Source: JAWXCE01 sp034440495 (GTDB taxonomy: Bacteria; Pseudomonadota; Alphaproteobacteria; Rhizobiales; Rhodomicrobiaceae). From it: a DNA stretch of 20,967 bases. Under the pieces are notes generated by a model. That model did no database searches and was not told where the DNA came from. It worked only from the letters and a program-made list of their open reading frames with translations. Positions 1 to 7,715 of the stretch are shown here, one piece after another (within the stretch, counting starts at the first letter, position 1; each line of letters opens with the position of its first letter). The translations under genes were made by a program, and so were the position numbers. The stretch lies in NCBI GenBank assembly GCA_034440495.1, contig JAWXCE010000059.1, positions 1 through 20,967 of the forward strand, in the 5' to 3' direction.

Positions 1-604
1 CTTCCACATCGGCTGCGCGCGCGAGATACATCGCTAGCCCGCCCCAGCCCGAGCCGATGTCGAGCACTTTCATCCCCGGCTTCAGTTGCAGCTTGGCGGC
101 GATAAGGCGGCATTTGTTGATCTGCGCGGCCTCAAGGCTTTCACCCTCCTCGCGAAAGTAGGCGCACGAGTAAAACAGGCCCTCATCCAGAAACAGCTCA
201 TAAAACGCATTGCCGATATCGTAGTGGTGAGCGACGTTTTGCTGCGCTTTGCCGACCGGGTTCGCCTGCTGAAAACGCTTTAAAGCTTTGGAGGCGCGCT
301 GAAACACTTTCTGCAGCGGGAACGCCGCTAGCGCCCGCCGATTTAACGAAAACAGCATGAGAAAATCGCGTAGGGACGAGCCTGGAAAGCTCATGCGGCC
401 ATCCATATAGGCCTCGCCCGCATGAAGTTCGGGATTTAGAAACAGCTTTCGATAGAGCGATGGATCGGTGAGCCGCATAGTGACATCAGGCGCGCCGCTT
501 GAGCCGCCGGGCGCGCCGAAGACATGTTCGGCGCCGCGCGCATCGATTACGGTCAGGCTGCCAGTCCTGATGAACGATTGCAGCATCGTCGATAATGGAA
601 ACAT
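1..604 (-). CDS. Cyclopropane-fatty-acyl-phospholipid synthase family methyltransferase (N-terminal part, runs off window)
   Basis: An open frame on the minus strand reads through the window edge, so only about the first 200 residues are visible. It has the SAM-dependent methyltransferase core of the CFA synthase family: the segment VAHHYDIGNAFYELFLDEGL, a following FYSCAYF, then QINKCRLIAAKL and the SAM-binding loop VLDIGSGWGG close to the edge. The family adds a methylene group from SAM to acyl-chain double bonds of membrane phospholipids. The extended N-terminal region before the methyltransferase domain fits CFA-like proteins rather than a bare methyltransferase. There are two in-frame ATGs, at 610 and 604. 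I chose 604 because the GGGAG upstream is then about 8 bases away instead of 2. Family assignment is firm. The exact member (cfa or a CFA-like paralogue with another lipid substrate) cannot be decided from this part. Confidence 0.9.
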   Translation of the reverse strand, partial: MFPLSTMLQSFIRTGSLTVIDARGAEHVFGAPGGSSGAPDVTMRLTDPSLYRKLFLNPELHAGEAYMDGRMSFPGSSLRDFLMLFSLNRRALAAFPLQKVFQRASKALKRFQQANPVGKAQQNVAHHYDIGNAFYELFLDEGLFYSCAYFREEGESLEAAQINKCRLIAAKLQLKPGMKVLDIGSGWGGLAMYLARAADVE

Positions 605-725
605 CGCCATTTCTCCCGTTGCGACTTGAAAGCTTAACGAAAGCCATCCAAACGCGCGACGATTAAGACGCAAAGGGCTGGATAAATTTGTGGATGAAAA
701 CTATTATTCAGACGTAAATTCGCCT

Positions 726-739
726 GCCAGCAGTCTGGC
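726..739. other. Short hairpin between cfa-like gene and DUF2269 gene
   Basis: GCCAG, a 4-base loop, then CTGGC form a short inverted repeat just past the end of the minus-strand DUF2269 gene. No strong T-run follows on the minus strand (only GAATTT), so a terminator role is possible but weak. The rest of 605-753 shows no gene. Confidence 0.25.
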
Positions 740-753
740 GTCATACAGTGCTG

Positions 754-1218
754 TCAAGGCTTGGCGATCATGATCGCCACAGCGGCCACTAAGGGGACGG
801 TTGCGATCACACCCCACACGATCCACGTTCGGCTATCGCGTTTGTATTGCGATGGGATGGGTTGGCTAAGGTCGAACGCGCGGGCCTGCCGCGCCTGGCG
901 AATTTGCGTGGGAATGAGGATCGCCGCCCAGATTAGTCCCGACACAACAAAAAGGATTTGGCCCCAGATCAGCCAGGACGAGCCGAACACATTTATGCCT
1001 GCGACAACGGCCATCCCATAACCCCCAATTATCAGAAAGGCGATACCCGCAGCGGTGAAAAGCCAGTCGCTAACCGTCACTCCGTGCTGCGCATGCGCCA
1101 CCAGGCGCGCATCGTTGGTTCGATCGGCGAACACCTTCCAGAACGCGGTAACAGTGACATTGCCAATCAGCAATATCACACCGAGCACATGCAGAAATTT
1201 AAAGACCTGATACAGCAT
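754..1218 (-). CDS. DUF2269-family integral membrane protein
   Basis: The 154-residue protein starts MLYQVFKFLHVLGVILLIGN, the hallmark N-terminus of the DUF2269 family (four-helix inner-membrane proteins of unknown function). Hydrophobic segments lie at about residues 5-23, 50-70, 80-100 and 133-152, separated by short polar loops. An Arg/Gln-rich loop (IRQARQAR) precedes the last helix. A longer frame begins at a TTG at 1296, but its extra 26 residues are polar and unlike the family, so I prefer the ATG at 1218. No good ribosome-binding site precedes that ATG. No partner gene suggests a function: the gene stands between the cfa-like gene and a divergently transcribed secreted protein. Confidence 0.8.
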   Translation of the reverse strand: MLYQVFKFLHVLGVILLIGNVTVTAFWKVFADRTNDARLVAHAQHGVTVSDWLFTAAGIAFLIIGGYGMAVVAGINVFGSSWLIWGQILFVVSGLIWAAILIPTQIRQARQARAFDLSQPIPSQYKRDSRTWIVWGVIATVPLVAAVAIMIAKP

Positions 1219-1464
1219 GAGTTTTCTGCGGAAACGCGCCGGTGGTCGCCCGATGGATTGCGAGGTCAGGCTAACCCCCACAATAGGCGCGGGCAAGAAG
1301 TTTCTATAGTAAATTCAGAACGAATGGCTCTCTCCGCTCCCATCCGCCTTTCAGAAAGTATTGTGAAATATTGCCGAACCTCTGCCAGCTTTTCAGCGGC
1401 ATTAAACCCTGCTAACAAAACTCTGACTTAACTAATTTTTAACAAAAATCTTCGGGAGAAAATC
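1219..1464. other. Intergenic region between divergent genes
   Basis: These 246 bases separate the minus-strand DUF2269 gene from the plus-strand secreted-protein gene and must hold both promoters. The right half is AT-rich (1420-1452). GGGAG sits 7 bases before the ATG at 1465 and is a good ribosome-binding site. I see no convincing repeat or RNA structure. Confidence 0.4.
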
Positions 1465-2229
1465 ATGAAATATTGGTTAGCAGTTACGGTTTCCGTTTTG
1501 ATCGCTCTAGCCGCGAATGTGGCGTCAGGTCAGGGCCGCGACCGGGACCGGGATGGCAAATGGGAGAAGCTTGGCTGCGAGCAGGTCGGGCGGAAAGCCG
1601 ACAGGAACGAGATCAGGGTTGGACGGCGCGAAGGCCGCTTTTCGGCCATCCGGCTTGAGGCCAATGGCAACGACGTAAGCATTCTCGACCTTAAGATTGT
1701 CTATGCTAATGGCCAGCCCGACGATATCCGGGTGCGCTCGGAAATCCGCGAAGGCGAGCAGACCCGCCCTCTCGACCTAAAGGGCCGTGACCGCGCCATC
1801 GAGCGTATCGAGTTCATCTCGAAGAAAGATTTCCAGGGCCGTAAAGGGCGTGGCAAGGCGCAGGTCTGCATCTATGGCCGCTCGAACGAGAAACGCGCCG
1901 ACAAAAAGTGGGAAGACCTCGGCTGCCAGTCGGTTGGCTTCCTATCCGACCGCGATGTCATCAGAGTAGGCCGCCGCGAGGGGCGCTTCAAAGCCATCAG
2001 GCTGAATGTATCCGGCAATGCCGTTTATCTGCTTGACCTAAAAGTCGTTTACGCCAATGGCCAACCGGACGATATCAAAGTGCGCTCGGAAATCCGCGAA
2101 GGCGGAGAAACCCGGCCGCTGGATCTGCGAGGCGGCGACCGCGCCATTGATCGTGTGGAACTCGCCTATCGCGCTAAACCGAACTTCAAGGGCAAGGCGA
2201 GGGTTTGTCTTTCCGGGCTTCAGAACTAA
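1465..2229 (+). CDS. Secreted protein with two tandem ~100-residue domains, function unknown
   Basis: The 254-residue protein begins with a signal peptide (MKYWLAVTVSVLIALAANVASG, likely cleaved near residue 22), so it should be exported. The mature part is one domain twice, at about residues 33-138 and 149-251. Each copy runs W-E-x-L-G-C, then IRVGRREGRF, an IRL segment, LDLK-VVYANGQPDDI, VRSEIREG, TRPLDL and a closing V-C strand. Each copy has exactly two Cys (38/135 and 154/248), suggesting one disulfide per domain. The pattern of alternating strands suggests a beta-sandwich. It resembles small periplasmic domain-of-unknown-function proteins (possibly DUF2541-like), but that is only an impression. 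The start is supported by GGGAG at 1453-1457. The gene ends 15 bases from the convergent acetyltransferase gene, with no clear terminator between. Confidence 0.8.
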   Translation: MKYWLAVTVSVLIALAANVASGQGRDRDRDGKWEKLGCEQVGRKADRNEIRVGRREGRFSAIRLEANGNDVSILDLKIVYANGQPDDIRVRSEIREGEQTRPLDLKGRDRAIERIEFISKKDFQGRKGRGKAQVCIYGRSNEKRADKKWEDLGCQSVGFLSDRDVIRVGRREGRFKAIRLNVSGNAVYLLDLKVVYANGQPDDIKVRSEIREGGETRPLDLRGGDRAIDRVELAYRAKPNFKGKARVCLSGLQN

Positions 2230-2244
2230 AGCGAGTTAGCGACA

Positions 2245-2787
2245 TTAAGGTTTGCGGCCAAGCAGTTCGAGGCATCGCCCCTGCCATTCAGTTGCGGTGA
2301 CGCGACGCATTCCGCATTTACCAAAGAATGCAGCCGCCGGAGACCCGGCGGACGTGACGGCGTGCATGCCGGGGACGGCGGCAACACGGCAATGCGCGGC
2401 GTAGGCTTCGACCAGCGCGGCGCCGTGGCCCTCATCGCGATGTTCGGGGGCTGCGTTGACGTGGAAATGCGCGGGGAAGTCCGCGTACTGGCGCCAGAAG
2501 CGCGGGTAATAGTCAATATCGGCGAACAGCGACGCGGCGGCGGCGCTGTCGGGGCATCCAGCGAGATAGGCAAGAACTTCGCCCGCCGTATCGACGCGGA
2601 TGTAGCAATTGCCGGGGAAGCTCCGCAGATACCGCCCCAGCCAACGGTCGTAATGAAGCATCCGTTGGCCTTCATCGCGGAAGATTTTCGTGGCGGAACT
2701 GAGGAAAAAGATGCGTTCCAAAGCAGGCGCAATGCGCGCCTGCGCCTCGGCGCCCATCTCACTATACGGAAGCGTCTTCGTGCTCAT
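2245..2787 (-). CDS. GNAT-family N-acetyltransferase
   Basis: This 180-residue protein carries the acetyl-CoA binding motif of the GNAT fold, HFHVNAAPEHRDEGHGAALVEAY (residues about 106-128; the R/Q-x-x-G-x-G/A loop appears as RDEGHGA), and a late FFGKCGMRRV segment typical of the last strand and helix. GNAT enzymes move an acetyl group from acetyl-CoA to an amine. The substrate cannot be read from the sequence. The gene lies 28 bases downstream of the lytic transglycosylase gene on the same strand and is probably co-transcribed with it. No strong ribosome-binding site precedes the ATG at 2787. The 3' end converges on the secreted-protein gene. Confidence 0.8.
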   Translation of the reverse strand: MSTKTLPYSEMGAEAQARIAPALERIFFLSSATKIFRDEGQRMLHYDRWLGRYLRSFPGNCYIRVDTAGEVLAYLAGCPDSAAAASLFADIDYYPRFWRQYADFPAHFHVNAAPEHRDEGHGAALVEAYAAHCRVAAVPGMHAVTSAGSPAAAFFGKCGMRRVTATEWQGRCLELLGRKP

Positions 2788-2815
2788 GTGACTAGAGCGC
2801 CCCGTACCGCCCAGT

Positions 2816-5425
2816 CTAGTTTGCCGATCCGGCCTGCATCACATCGAACTTTGCGCCCGCGCGGCCACGCCCGACATCCTGAGCCAGATGTTTGCGCACG
2901 CCTGCGCGCTCGAACTTGGCCCGGTAAAGCTGAAGGCTCTCCATGATCTTATGGACGTAATCGCGCGTCTCTGTGAACGGGATGCGCTCGATCCAGTCGA
3001 TGGGATCGACATTAGCTTTGCGCGGGTCGCCGAATTGGCCGATCCACTGGCGCACGCGGCCCGGCCCGGCGTTATAGGCAGCGAGCGCCATAATGTATGA
3101 GCCGTTATGGGCATCGACCATTTGTTGCAAGAACGTGCCGCCAAGCATCACGTTAAACGCTGGATCGTCCAGCTTTTTCGGGTCGTATTTAACGCTCAGG
3201 TCACGGGCAACCATGCGGGCCGTCGCGGGCATAAGTTGCATCAGGCCGCGCGCGCCGACAGGGCTGACGATGCCAGGGTTAAACTCGCTCTCCTGCCGCG
3301 TCAGCGCGTGCAGCAGCGAGGTTTCGACCATCTTGTCTTTCCACTGCTGCTCGGGCGCGGGCAGGCTGGCCGGAAAGGCGTAATGCTCCACCGCAAAGCC
3401 GCGATTGATGGCGATTTTGGCGAAGCGCACGGTTATCGGCAGCGAAGCCAGCCGCAGCGACATTTCGGCGACCATCGACATCTGCGCAGGGTCTTCAACG
3501 CCGCGCGCGAGGTCGAACAGGAACACGGGGATAATGGTGTTCAACTCGGCCTTGCTGGCGATAGCAATCGCGCGCGCGATGTCGGTCTCGGCGAACTGTT
3601 TTATTTCAGCGGCGCTTGGCGCATAAGGCTCGCGAAACTCGATTGGCGGTAAGTCTGGCCCCAGCACGTGGCGCGAAAGCTGCCCGTAGAATGTATGGTG
3701 GTGACGTGAGGCCTCGCGATACGCCGCGACCGCCTCGTCTTTGCGCTTCAACTCGGTCTCCGCGCGGCCCAACCAGTAATGCGCCCGCGCTTTATCCTTG
3801 GGCAGCCCGCCCGCTGCCGATGCAACGGCGAAATGGTCGCGCGCGGCCTGCGGTTGTCCAAGATGGCGCAAAGCCAGCCAGCCCGCCAGAAACTCGGCCT
3901 CCGATAAAAATTCGGCGGTGAGCAAGCCGTGATTTTGCGCAATGTCGTAGGCGGTCTTTGGGTAGCCGGTGTTAAGCGCATAGCGTACATGGATGCGCCG
4001 TTCCTCCCACCAGTCCGGCCCCTCAAGCGTGCCGACCGCGCCGCGCGGCACGGAGCGCAACAAGCTCCATGCGTCTTTCCACTGCGATTTCTTGCGGAAC
4101 TCTTTCACCCGCACCAAAATTTGTGAGGCGTCCTGCTTAGCCTCACGCCCGACAGCGAAAGATTTCTTTCGGGGTGCGGGTTTTGCCGCCGCCTCCGCTG
4201 TTTTCGCGTCGGCTGCCTTCGTCCCGCCCGGCTTTTTGTCGCCAACATCCGCTGTCTTGGCGTTTTTCTGCGCTTTGGCCTGAGCAACGGTTTTGACGGC
4301 TTTCGCCTTGGCTTTATTCTGCGCTGTTTGGGCGCCTTTAGAGGGCGATTTCGCAGGCGCAACTTTTGCCGATTGCGCGCCTTTATCTTTCACGCCCTCA
4401 GGGATTGGCACGTCTTCTTGCAAGGCTTTACGGAGTTTCTGGATGGACGCAGCGCGCTTTTTCGGCTCCTTGGCCATCAGCCAGTAAAGCCGCGATTTAT
4501 TATCCTCGTCCGTTAAATGCTGACCGAAGCGGCTGGTGACCCGCGTCTCGATATCGGTGTCGAACAGATGACGCCGCCAGGCTTCGCGGATAAGCGACTT
4601 GCCGCGATCCTCATCGCCTATGGCGAGCAGCGCGCCACCCAGCGCCGCCTTGCCCGCTCCCGTTTCGGGAGGTTTGGGTTTAAAATATGCAATGACCTTT
4701 TCAGGGTTCGCCTCGCGGAACAGCAGCCCGGCCTCAATGCTGGCGTCGAGCGACGCGCGGCTCGGCCAGAGCGGATTTTCCTGACGGAATTTTACGATCT
4801 CAACATATGGAGTGTCGACGCCGCTAGCTCGCAGGATGTACCAATGCACAAGCTTGCGCGCGGCGGGGTCGCTGATCTTGGGCATCAGCGCGCGCGCGGT
4901 GGTGAAATCGTCTTTGTAAACCAGGCGGACAGCTTCTTTTACATTCTCAAGGTCGCGCGCGGAAATGTCGTAATCGAACAATGGCTCTAAGCCGACATCC
5001 AAACTGGCGCGAAATGGCGGTTTGAGCGAATTTTTTTCAGGAGCGGGAACATAGACCTGCTCAGGTGCAGCGACCTGCTGGGGTTGCGGAGACGGGATCG
5101 CCGCTTCTTCCTGAATGATGGCGACCTCCGCCGCCTCACCATCAGGCTCGGGTTGCGCTTCTGTGGTGTCTGCAGTTGCGGCGGGTTCGCTCGCAGGCTC
5201 GGGTTGCGGCTCCGGCTCGGGGGCAGCTTTCTGCATCCCGGACTTTGCCCCGACCGTCACCTGCGCATAAGGCGCGGTTTGCGAAATGTCTTTTGCAGGA
5301 CGCGCCGTCAAATCTTGCGGCTTGTCACCCGAATATACATAAGCAAACGCGGCGGCGCCAATGCCCACAATGGTGAAAATCGCAACGAGACTTCGCAGGG
5401 AAAACGGAAAAGTCTTTGATGACAA
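2816..5425 (-). CDS. Soluble lytic murein transglycosylase (Slt70-like), membrane-anchored
   Basis: This 869-residue protein cleaves the MurNAc-GlcNAc bond of peptidoglycan to give 1,6-anhydro products. The C-terminal SLT domain (about 695-840) has the catalytic Glu in LTRQESEFNP (about E712), then GARGLMQLMPATA and ALAAYNAGPGRVRQW, all hallmark motifs. The middle is helical and repeat-like, as in the Slt70 ring. A single hydrophobic helix at about residues 11-31 looks like an uncleaved anchor or signal, putting the enzyme in the periplasm. Two disordered regions stand out: a Pro/Glu/Ala-rich stretch at about 65-130 and a Lys/Ala-rich one at about 350-425, which make it longer than classic Slt70. 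The first usable start is TTG at 5425, with GGAA about 9 bases upstream. No ATG lies before the membrane helix. Confidence 0.92.
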   Translation of the reverse strand: MSSKTFPFSLRSLVAIFTIVGIGAAAFAYVYSGDKPQDLTARPAKDISQTAPYAQVTVGAKSGMQKAAPEPEPQPEPASEPAATADTTEAQPEPDGEAAEVAIIQEEAAIPSPQPQQVAAPEQVYVPAPEKNSLKPPFRASLDVGLEPLFDYDISARDLENVKEAVRLVYKDDFTTARALMPKISDPAARKLVHWYILRASGVDTPYVEIVKFRQENPLWPSRASLDASIEAGLLFREANPEKVIAYFKPKPPETGAGKAALGGALLAIGDEDRGKSLIREAWRRHLFDTDIETRVTSRFGQHLTDEDNKSRLYWLMAKEPKKRAASIQKLRKALQEDVPIPEGVKDKGAQSAKVAPAKSPSKGAQTAQNKAKAKAVKTVAQAKAQKNAKTADVGDKKPGGTKAADAKTAEAAAKPAPRKKSFAVGREAKQDASQILVRVKEFRKKSQWKDAWSLLRSVPRGAVGTLEGPDWWEERRIHVRYALNTGYPKTAYDIAQNHGLLTAEFLSEAEFLAGWLALRHLGQPQAARDHFAVASAAGGLPKDKARAHYWLGRAETELKRKDEAVAAYREASRHHHTFYGQLSRHVLGPDLPPIEFREPYAPSAAEIKQFAETDIARAIAIASKAELNTIIPVFLFDLARGVEDPAQMSMVAEMSLRLASLPITVRFAKIAINRGFAVEHYAFPASLPAPEQQWKDKMVETSLLHALTRQESEFNPGIVSPVGARGLMQLMPATARMVARDLSVKYDPKKLDDPAFNVMLGGTFLQQMVDAHNGSYIMALAAYNAGPGRVRQWIGQFGDPRKANVDPIDWIERIPFTETRDYVHKIMESLQLYRAKFERAGVRKHLAQDVGRGRAGAKFDVMQAGSAN

Positions 5426-5520
5426 CGGCGTATTTTCCTTATTCTATTCTGGCGCAGAGTTTAGCCTTAAGCTAAATTTGAAACGCATGAGCAAGATTTC
5501 AACCGCCTCCCGCAAAACTC

Positions 5521-5539
5521 AATTGATTCATAATCAATT
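5521..5539. promoter_or_regulatory. Perfect 8-bp inverted repeat, candidate operator
   Basis: AATTGATT-CAT-AATCAATT is an exact palindrome with 8-base arms and a 3-base centre. It abuts a TACAAT box (5539-5544) that could be a -10 element for plus-strand transcription toward the small ORF and dapA. I could not find a good -35 at the right distance. Its position between divergent genes suits a regulator binding site. No regulator is identified. Confidence 0.4.
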
Positions 5540-5565
5540 ACAATAGCTCCATACTGCATTACTGT

Positions 5566-5673
5566 ATGAAAAAAGAAACCGGCGGAACTGAGACCGGCGG
5601 ATCAACCGGCGCCTTGCCCGAGCGCGATAAAATGAGTACCGTCTTCAATCACCATGGCGGAGAGGGCGGTTAA
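5566..5673 (+). CDS. Candidate small ORF, 35 residues, Gly-rich
   Basis: ATG at 5566 opens a 35-codon frame ending TAA at 5671-5673. The N-terminal half repeats ETGG (KKETGGTETGGSTG), a charged PERDKM follows, and the end is VFNHHGGEGG. I do not recognise it. In favour: it sits 20 bases past a TACAAT box and palindrome, and most third positions are G or C. Against: there is no ribosome-binding site, so it would have to be nearly leaderless, and an ORF of this length is expected by chance. It could instead be untranslated dapA leader. Confidence 0.3.
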   Translation: MKKETGGTETGGSTGALPERDKMSTVFNHHGGEGG

Positions 5674-5757
5674 ACGCCTCATAACGCATGCTTCAAATCA
5701 ATTGAGAGGCCCAGTCTTCGAGGCGGGGAGCCTTTTTGAGCTGGGAGGCTGAAGAGG

Positions 5758-6645
5758 ATGTTTAAAGGGTCGTTCACCGCGCTTGTCACGCCATTCAATG
5801 AAGGCAGTTTTGACGAAGCCGCTTTCCGCAGGCTGGTTGATTTCCAGATCGCCGCGGGCACACACGGGCTGGTGCCGACAGGCACGACGGGCGAGTCGGC
5901 AACCTTGTCTCATGAGGAGCATAACCGTGTGGTCGAGGTGTGCATCCAGCAGGCGGCTGGCCGCGTGCCGGTGATCGCAGGCGCCGGATCGAACAGCACC
6001 GCCGAGGCGATCAAAATGTCGGAGCACGCCAAAGCACTTGGCGCTGACGCCGTACTGATTGTCGCGCCGTATTATAACAAGCCGACGCAGGAGGGACTAT
6101 TCCAGCATTTCAAGGCGATTAACGACGCGGTGGATATCCCCATCATCGTCTACAATATCCCGCCTCGCAGCGTGGTCGATATCACGGTCGAAACGATGCA
6201 ACGGCTGGGTGCGCTTAAAAACGTGGTTGGGGTGAAGGATGCGACCAGCAATATTGCCCGCATCAGCCAGCAGCGCGCGGCTATGGGGCCGGACTTCCTG
6301 TTATTGTCGGGTGAGGACGCCACGGCCCTCGCTGTCATGGCGCATGGCGGGCATGGCTGCATCGGCGTGACGGCGAATGTGGCGCCCGCCTTGTGCGCGG
6401 AATTTAATCGGGCTTGCCTTGGAGGCGATTTCGCTCGGGCATTGCAAATTCAAGACCGTCTGATGCCGCTGCATGACGCCTTATTCTGCGAGACCAGTCC
6501 GGCACCTGTGAAATACGCCTTGGAGCGGCTGGGTTTTTGCAGCGCAGTTGTGCGCTTGCCGCTTGTCCCGTTAACCGAGGCAGGGCGGCGCAAGGTGGAT
6601 AACGCATTGATGAAGGCGGGACTTTTACAGAAGGAGGCGGCATAA
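5758..6645 (+). CDS. dapA: 4-hydroxy-tetrahydrodipicolinate synthase
   Basis: DapA condenses pyruvate with aspartate semialdehyde, the first committed step to diaminopimelate and lysine, in the cytoplasm. The 295-residue TIM-barrel protein has the pyruvate-binding loop GTTGESATLS (T43/T44), the YYNKPTQEG segment, the catalytic Tyr in VYNIPPR (Y132) and the Schiff-base Lys in VGVKDATSN (K160). Length and residue spacing match the family. The ATG at 5758 follows GGGAGG by 9 bases. It is the first gene of a tight set (dapA, smpB, two peroxiredoxins). Supplying diaminopimelate for peptidoglycan is a plausible link to the divergent lytic transglycosylase, but that adjacency is also just a common alphaproteobacterial order. 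Confidence 0.97.
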   Translation: MFKGSFTALVTPFNEGSFDEAAFRRLVDFQIAAGTHGLVPTGTTGESATLSHEEHNRVVEVCIQQAAGRVPVIAGAGSNSTAEAIKMSEHAKALGADAVLIVAPYYNKPTQEGLFQHFKAINDAVDIPIIVYNIPPRSVVDITVETMQRLGALKNVVGVKDATSNIARISQQRAAMGPDFLLLSGEDATALAVMAHGGHGCIGVTANVAPALCAEFNRACLGGDFARALQIQDRLMPLHDALFCETSPAPVKYALERLGFCSAVVRLPLVPLTEAGRRKVDNALMKAGLLQKEAA

Positions 6646-6655
6646 CCGCTAAATT

Positions 6656-7129
6656 ATGGCCACGAAGGTAGAAGCGCCCCGCAAGATCGTCTCGGATAAC
6701 CGCCGCGCGCGGTACGAGTATGAGGTTCTCGACACGTTCGAGGCCGGCATTATGCTGCTAGGCTCCGAGGTGAAGGCGCTGCGGCTTGGCCGCGCAAACA
6801 TCGCCGAATCCTATGCTGGCGAGCAGGGCGGCGAAATTTTCCTTATAAATGCTTACATCCCGGAATACGGCCAGGCAAACCGGCTCAATCACGAGACGAA
6901 GCGCCCGCGCAAGCTGCTGTTGCATCAACGGCAAATCAACAAGCTTATTGGCGCGGTGCGTCGTGATGGCATGACGCTGGTGCCGCTCAAGCTTTACTTT
7001 AACGACGACGGACGCGCCAAGCTTGAGCTTGCTCTGGCCAAAGGCAAGAAAAACCACGACAAGCGCCAGACCGAAAAGAATCGCGATTGGGATCGTCAAA
7101 AGGCGCGGGTGCTGCGCGATAGGGGCTAA
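6656..7129 (+). CDS. smpB: SsrA (tmRNA)-binding protein SmpB
   Basis: SmpB binds tmRNA and brings it to stalled ribosomes for trans-translation. The 157-residue protein shows the family core: NRRARYEYEVLDTFEAGI, LLGSEVKALRLGRANI, INAYIPEYGQAN and RPRKLLLH. It ends in the basic tail (about residues 130-157, GKKNHDKRQTEKNRD onward) that enters the decoding centre. It begins 10 bases after dapA. AAGGAGG at 6631-6637 lies 18 bases from the ATG, farther than usual, so translation may depend on coupling to dapA. The tmRNA gene itself is not in this window. Confidence 0.97.
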   Translation: MATKVEAPRKIVSDNRRARYEYEVLDTFEAGIMLLGSEVKALRLGRANIAESYAGEQGGEIFLINAYIPEYGQANRLNHETKRPRKLLLHQRQINKLIGAVRRDGMTLVPLKLYFNDDGRAKLELALAKGKKNHDKRQTEKNRDWDRQKARVLRDRG

Positions 7130-7133
7130 CGCC

Positions 7134-7715
7134 ATGCCGGAGTTTGTCTCGCGAGCGCAACTCAGATTGCCGGACAATCTCCCAGTTCCCATAGATGATG
7201 GACAGGCCGCGCATTTGCCGGGAATGCAAATTCCGGACATTCGCTTATGCTCAACAAATAATGACTGGGTGCGGGTGAGCCAAATCAAAGGCCGGACGGT
7301 ACTGTTCGTTTATGTGCGCACCAAGCTGCCCGGCCAAACAGCGCTGTACGACTACTGGGATACGATACCTGGTGCGACCGGATGCACGGTAGAGTCCTGC
7401 GGCTTTCGCGACAACTATCTCGATTTTCTGCAGGCGGGCGCTGGGATTATCGGCCTAAGCAGCGAGGACGCAAACCAGCAGAAGCAGGCTGTGAAAAAAC
7501 TGAGCCTGCCATTCCCCTTATTGAGTGACCCAAAATTCGATCTCGCCATCCCGCTGCGTTTGCCTATGTTCGAGGTAAACGAGCACACATTTCTTAAGCG
7601 TCTGACAATGATCGTGAAAGATGGCGTTATCGAACATGTTTTCTATCCGGTGTTTCCGCCGGACACGCACGCGGAGAAGGTGCTCATATGGCTGAAGGCG
7701 AATCGAAAGGTATGA
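7134..7715 (+). CDS. Peroxiredoxin, BCP-like (intact copy)
   Basis: This 193-residue thioredoxin-fold protein should reduce peroxides. The active-site segment PGATGCTVESCGFRDNY has the presumed peroxidatic C84 and resolving C89, the C-x4-C spacing of atypical two-Cys BCP-type peroxiredoxins. Later landmarks are LSLPFPLLSD and VIEHVFYPVFPPD. The frame is open further upstream into smpB, but the ATG at 7134 has GGGG 8 bases before it and gives the family's usual length. It starts 4 bases after smpB stops. Its stop overlaps the start of a second, homologous copy (ATGA), so the two are a tandem duplication in one transcript. Confidence 0.88.
   Translation: MPEFVSRAQLRLPDNLPVPIDDGQAAHLPGMQIPDIRLCSTNNDWVRVSQIKGRTVLFVYVRTKLPGQTALYDYWDTIPGATGCTVESCGFRDNYLDFLQAGAGIIGLSSEDANQQKQAVKKLSLPFPLLSDPKFDLAIPLRLPMFEVNEHTFLKRLTMIVKDGVIEHVFYPVFPPDTHAEKVLIWLKANRKV

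Larger units (their letters stand above)
5426..5757. other. 332-base intergenic region between lytic transglycosylase and dapA
   Basis: The region separates divergent genes and is AT-rich on its left side. It holds an inverted repeat at 5460-5476 (TTTAGC, 5 bases, GCTAAA) upstream of the transglycosylase gene, a perfect palindrome at 5521-5539, a TACAAT box at 5539-5544 and a 35-codon ORF at 5566-5673. AGGC/GCCT followed by TTTTT near 5720-5735 could be a very weak terminator. GGGAGG at 5743-5748 is the dapA ribosome-binding site. Confidence 0.5.

Noticed and set aside
86..283. 65-residue plus-strand ORF at the left end
   Set aside because: It lies antisense to the clear CFA synthase frame and shows no family features.
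2362..2946. 194-residue plus-strand ORF
   Set aside because: It is antisense to the acetyltransferase and lytic transglycosylase, whose motifs are unmistakable; it arises from GC-rich codon bias.
5460..5476. Inverted repeat TTTAGC-CTTAA-GCTAAA upstream of the lytic transglycosylase
   Set aside because: Symmetric, but AT-rich and short in an AT-rich gap; noted in the intergenic entry, not strong enough to call an operator alone.
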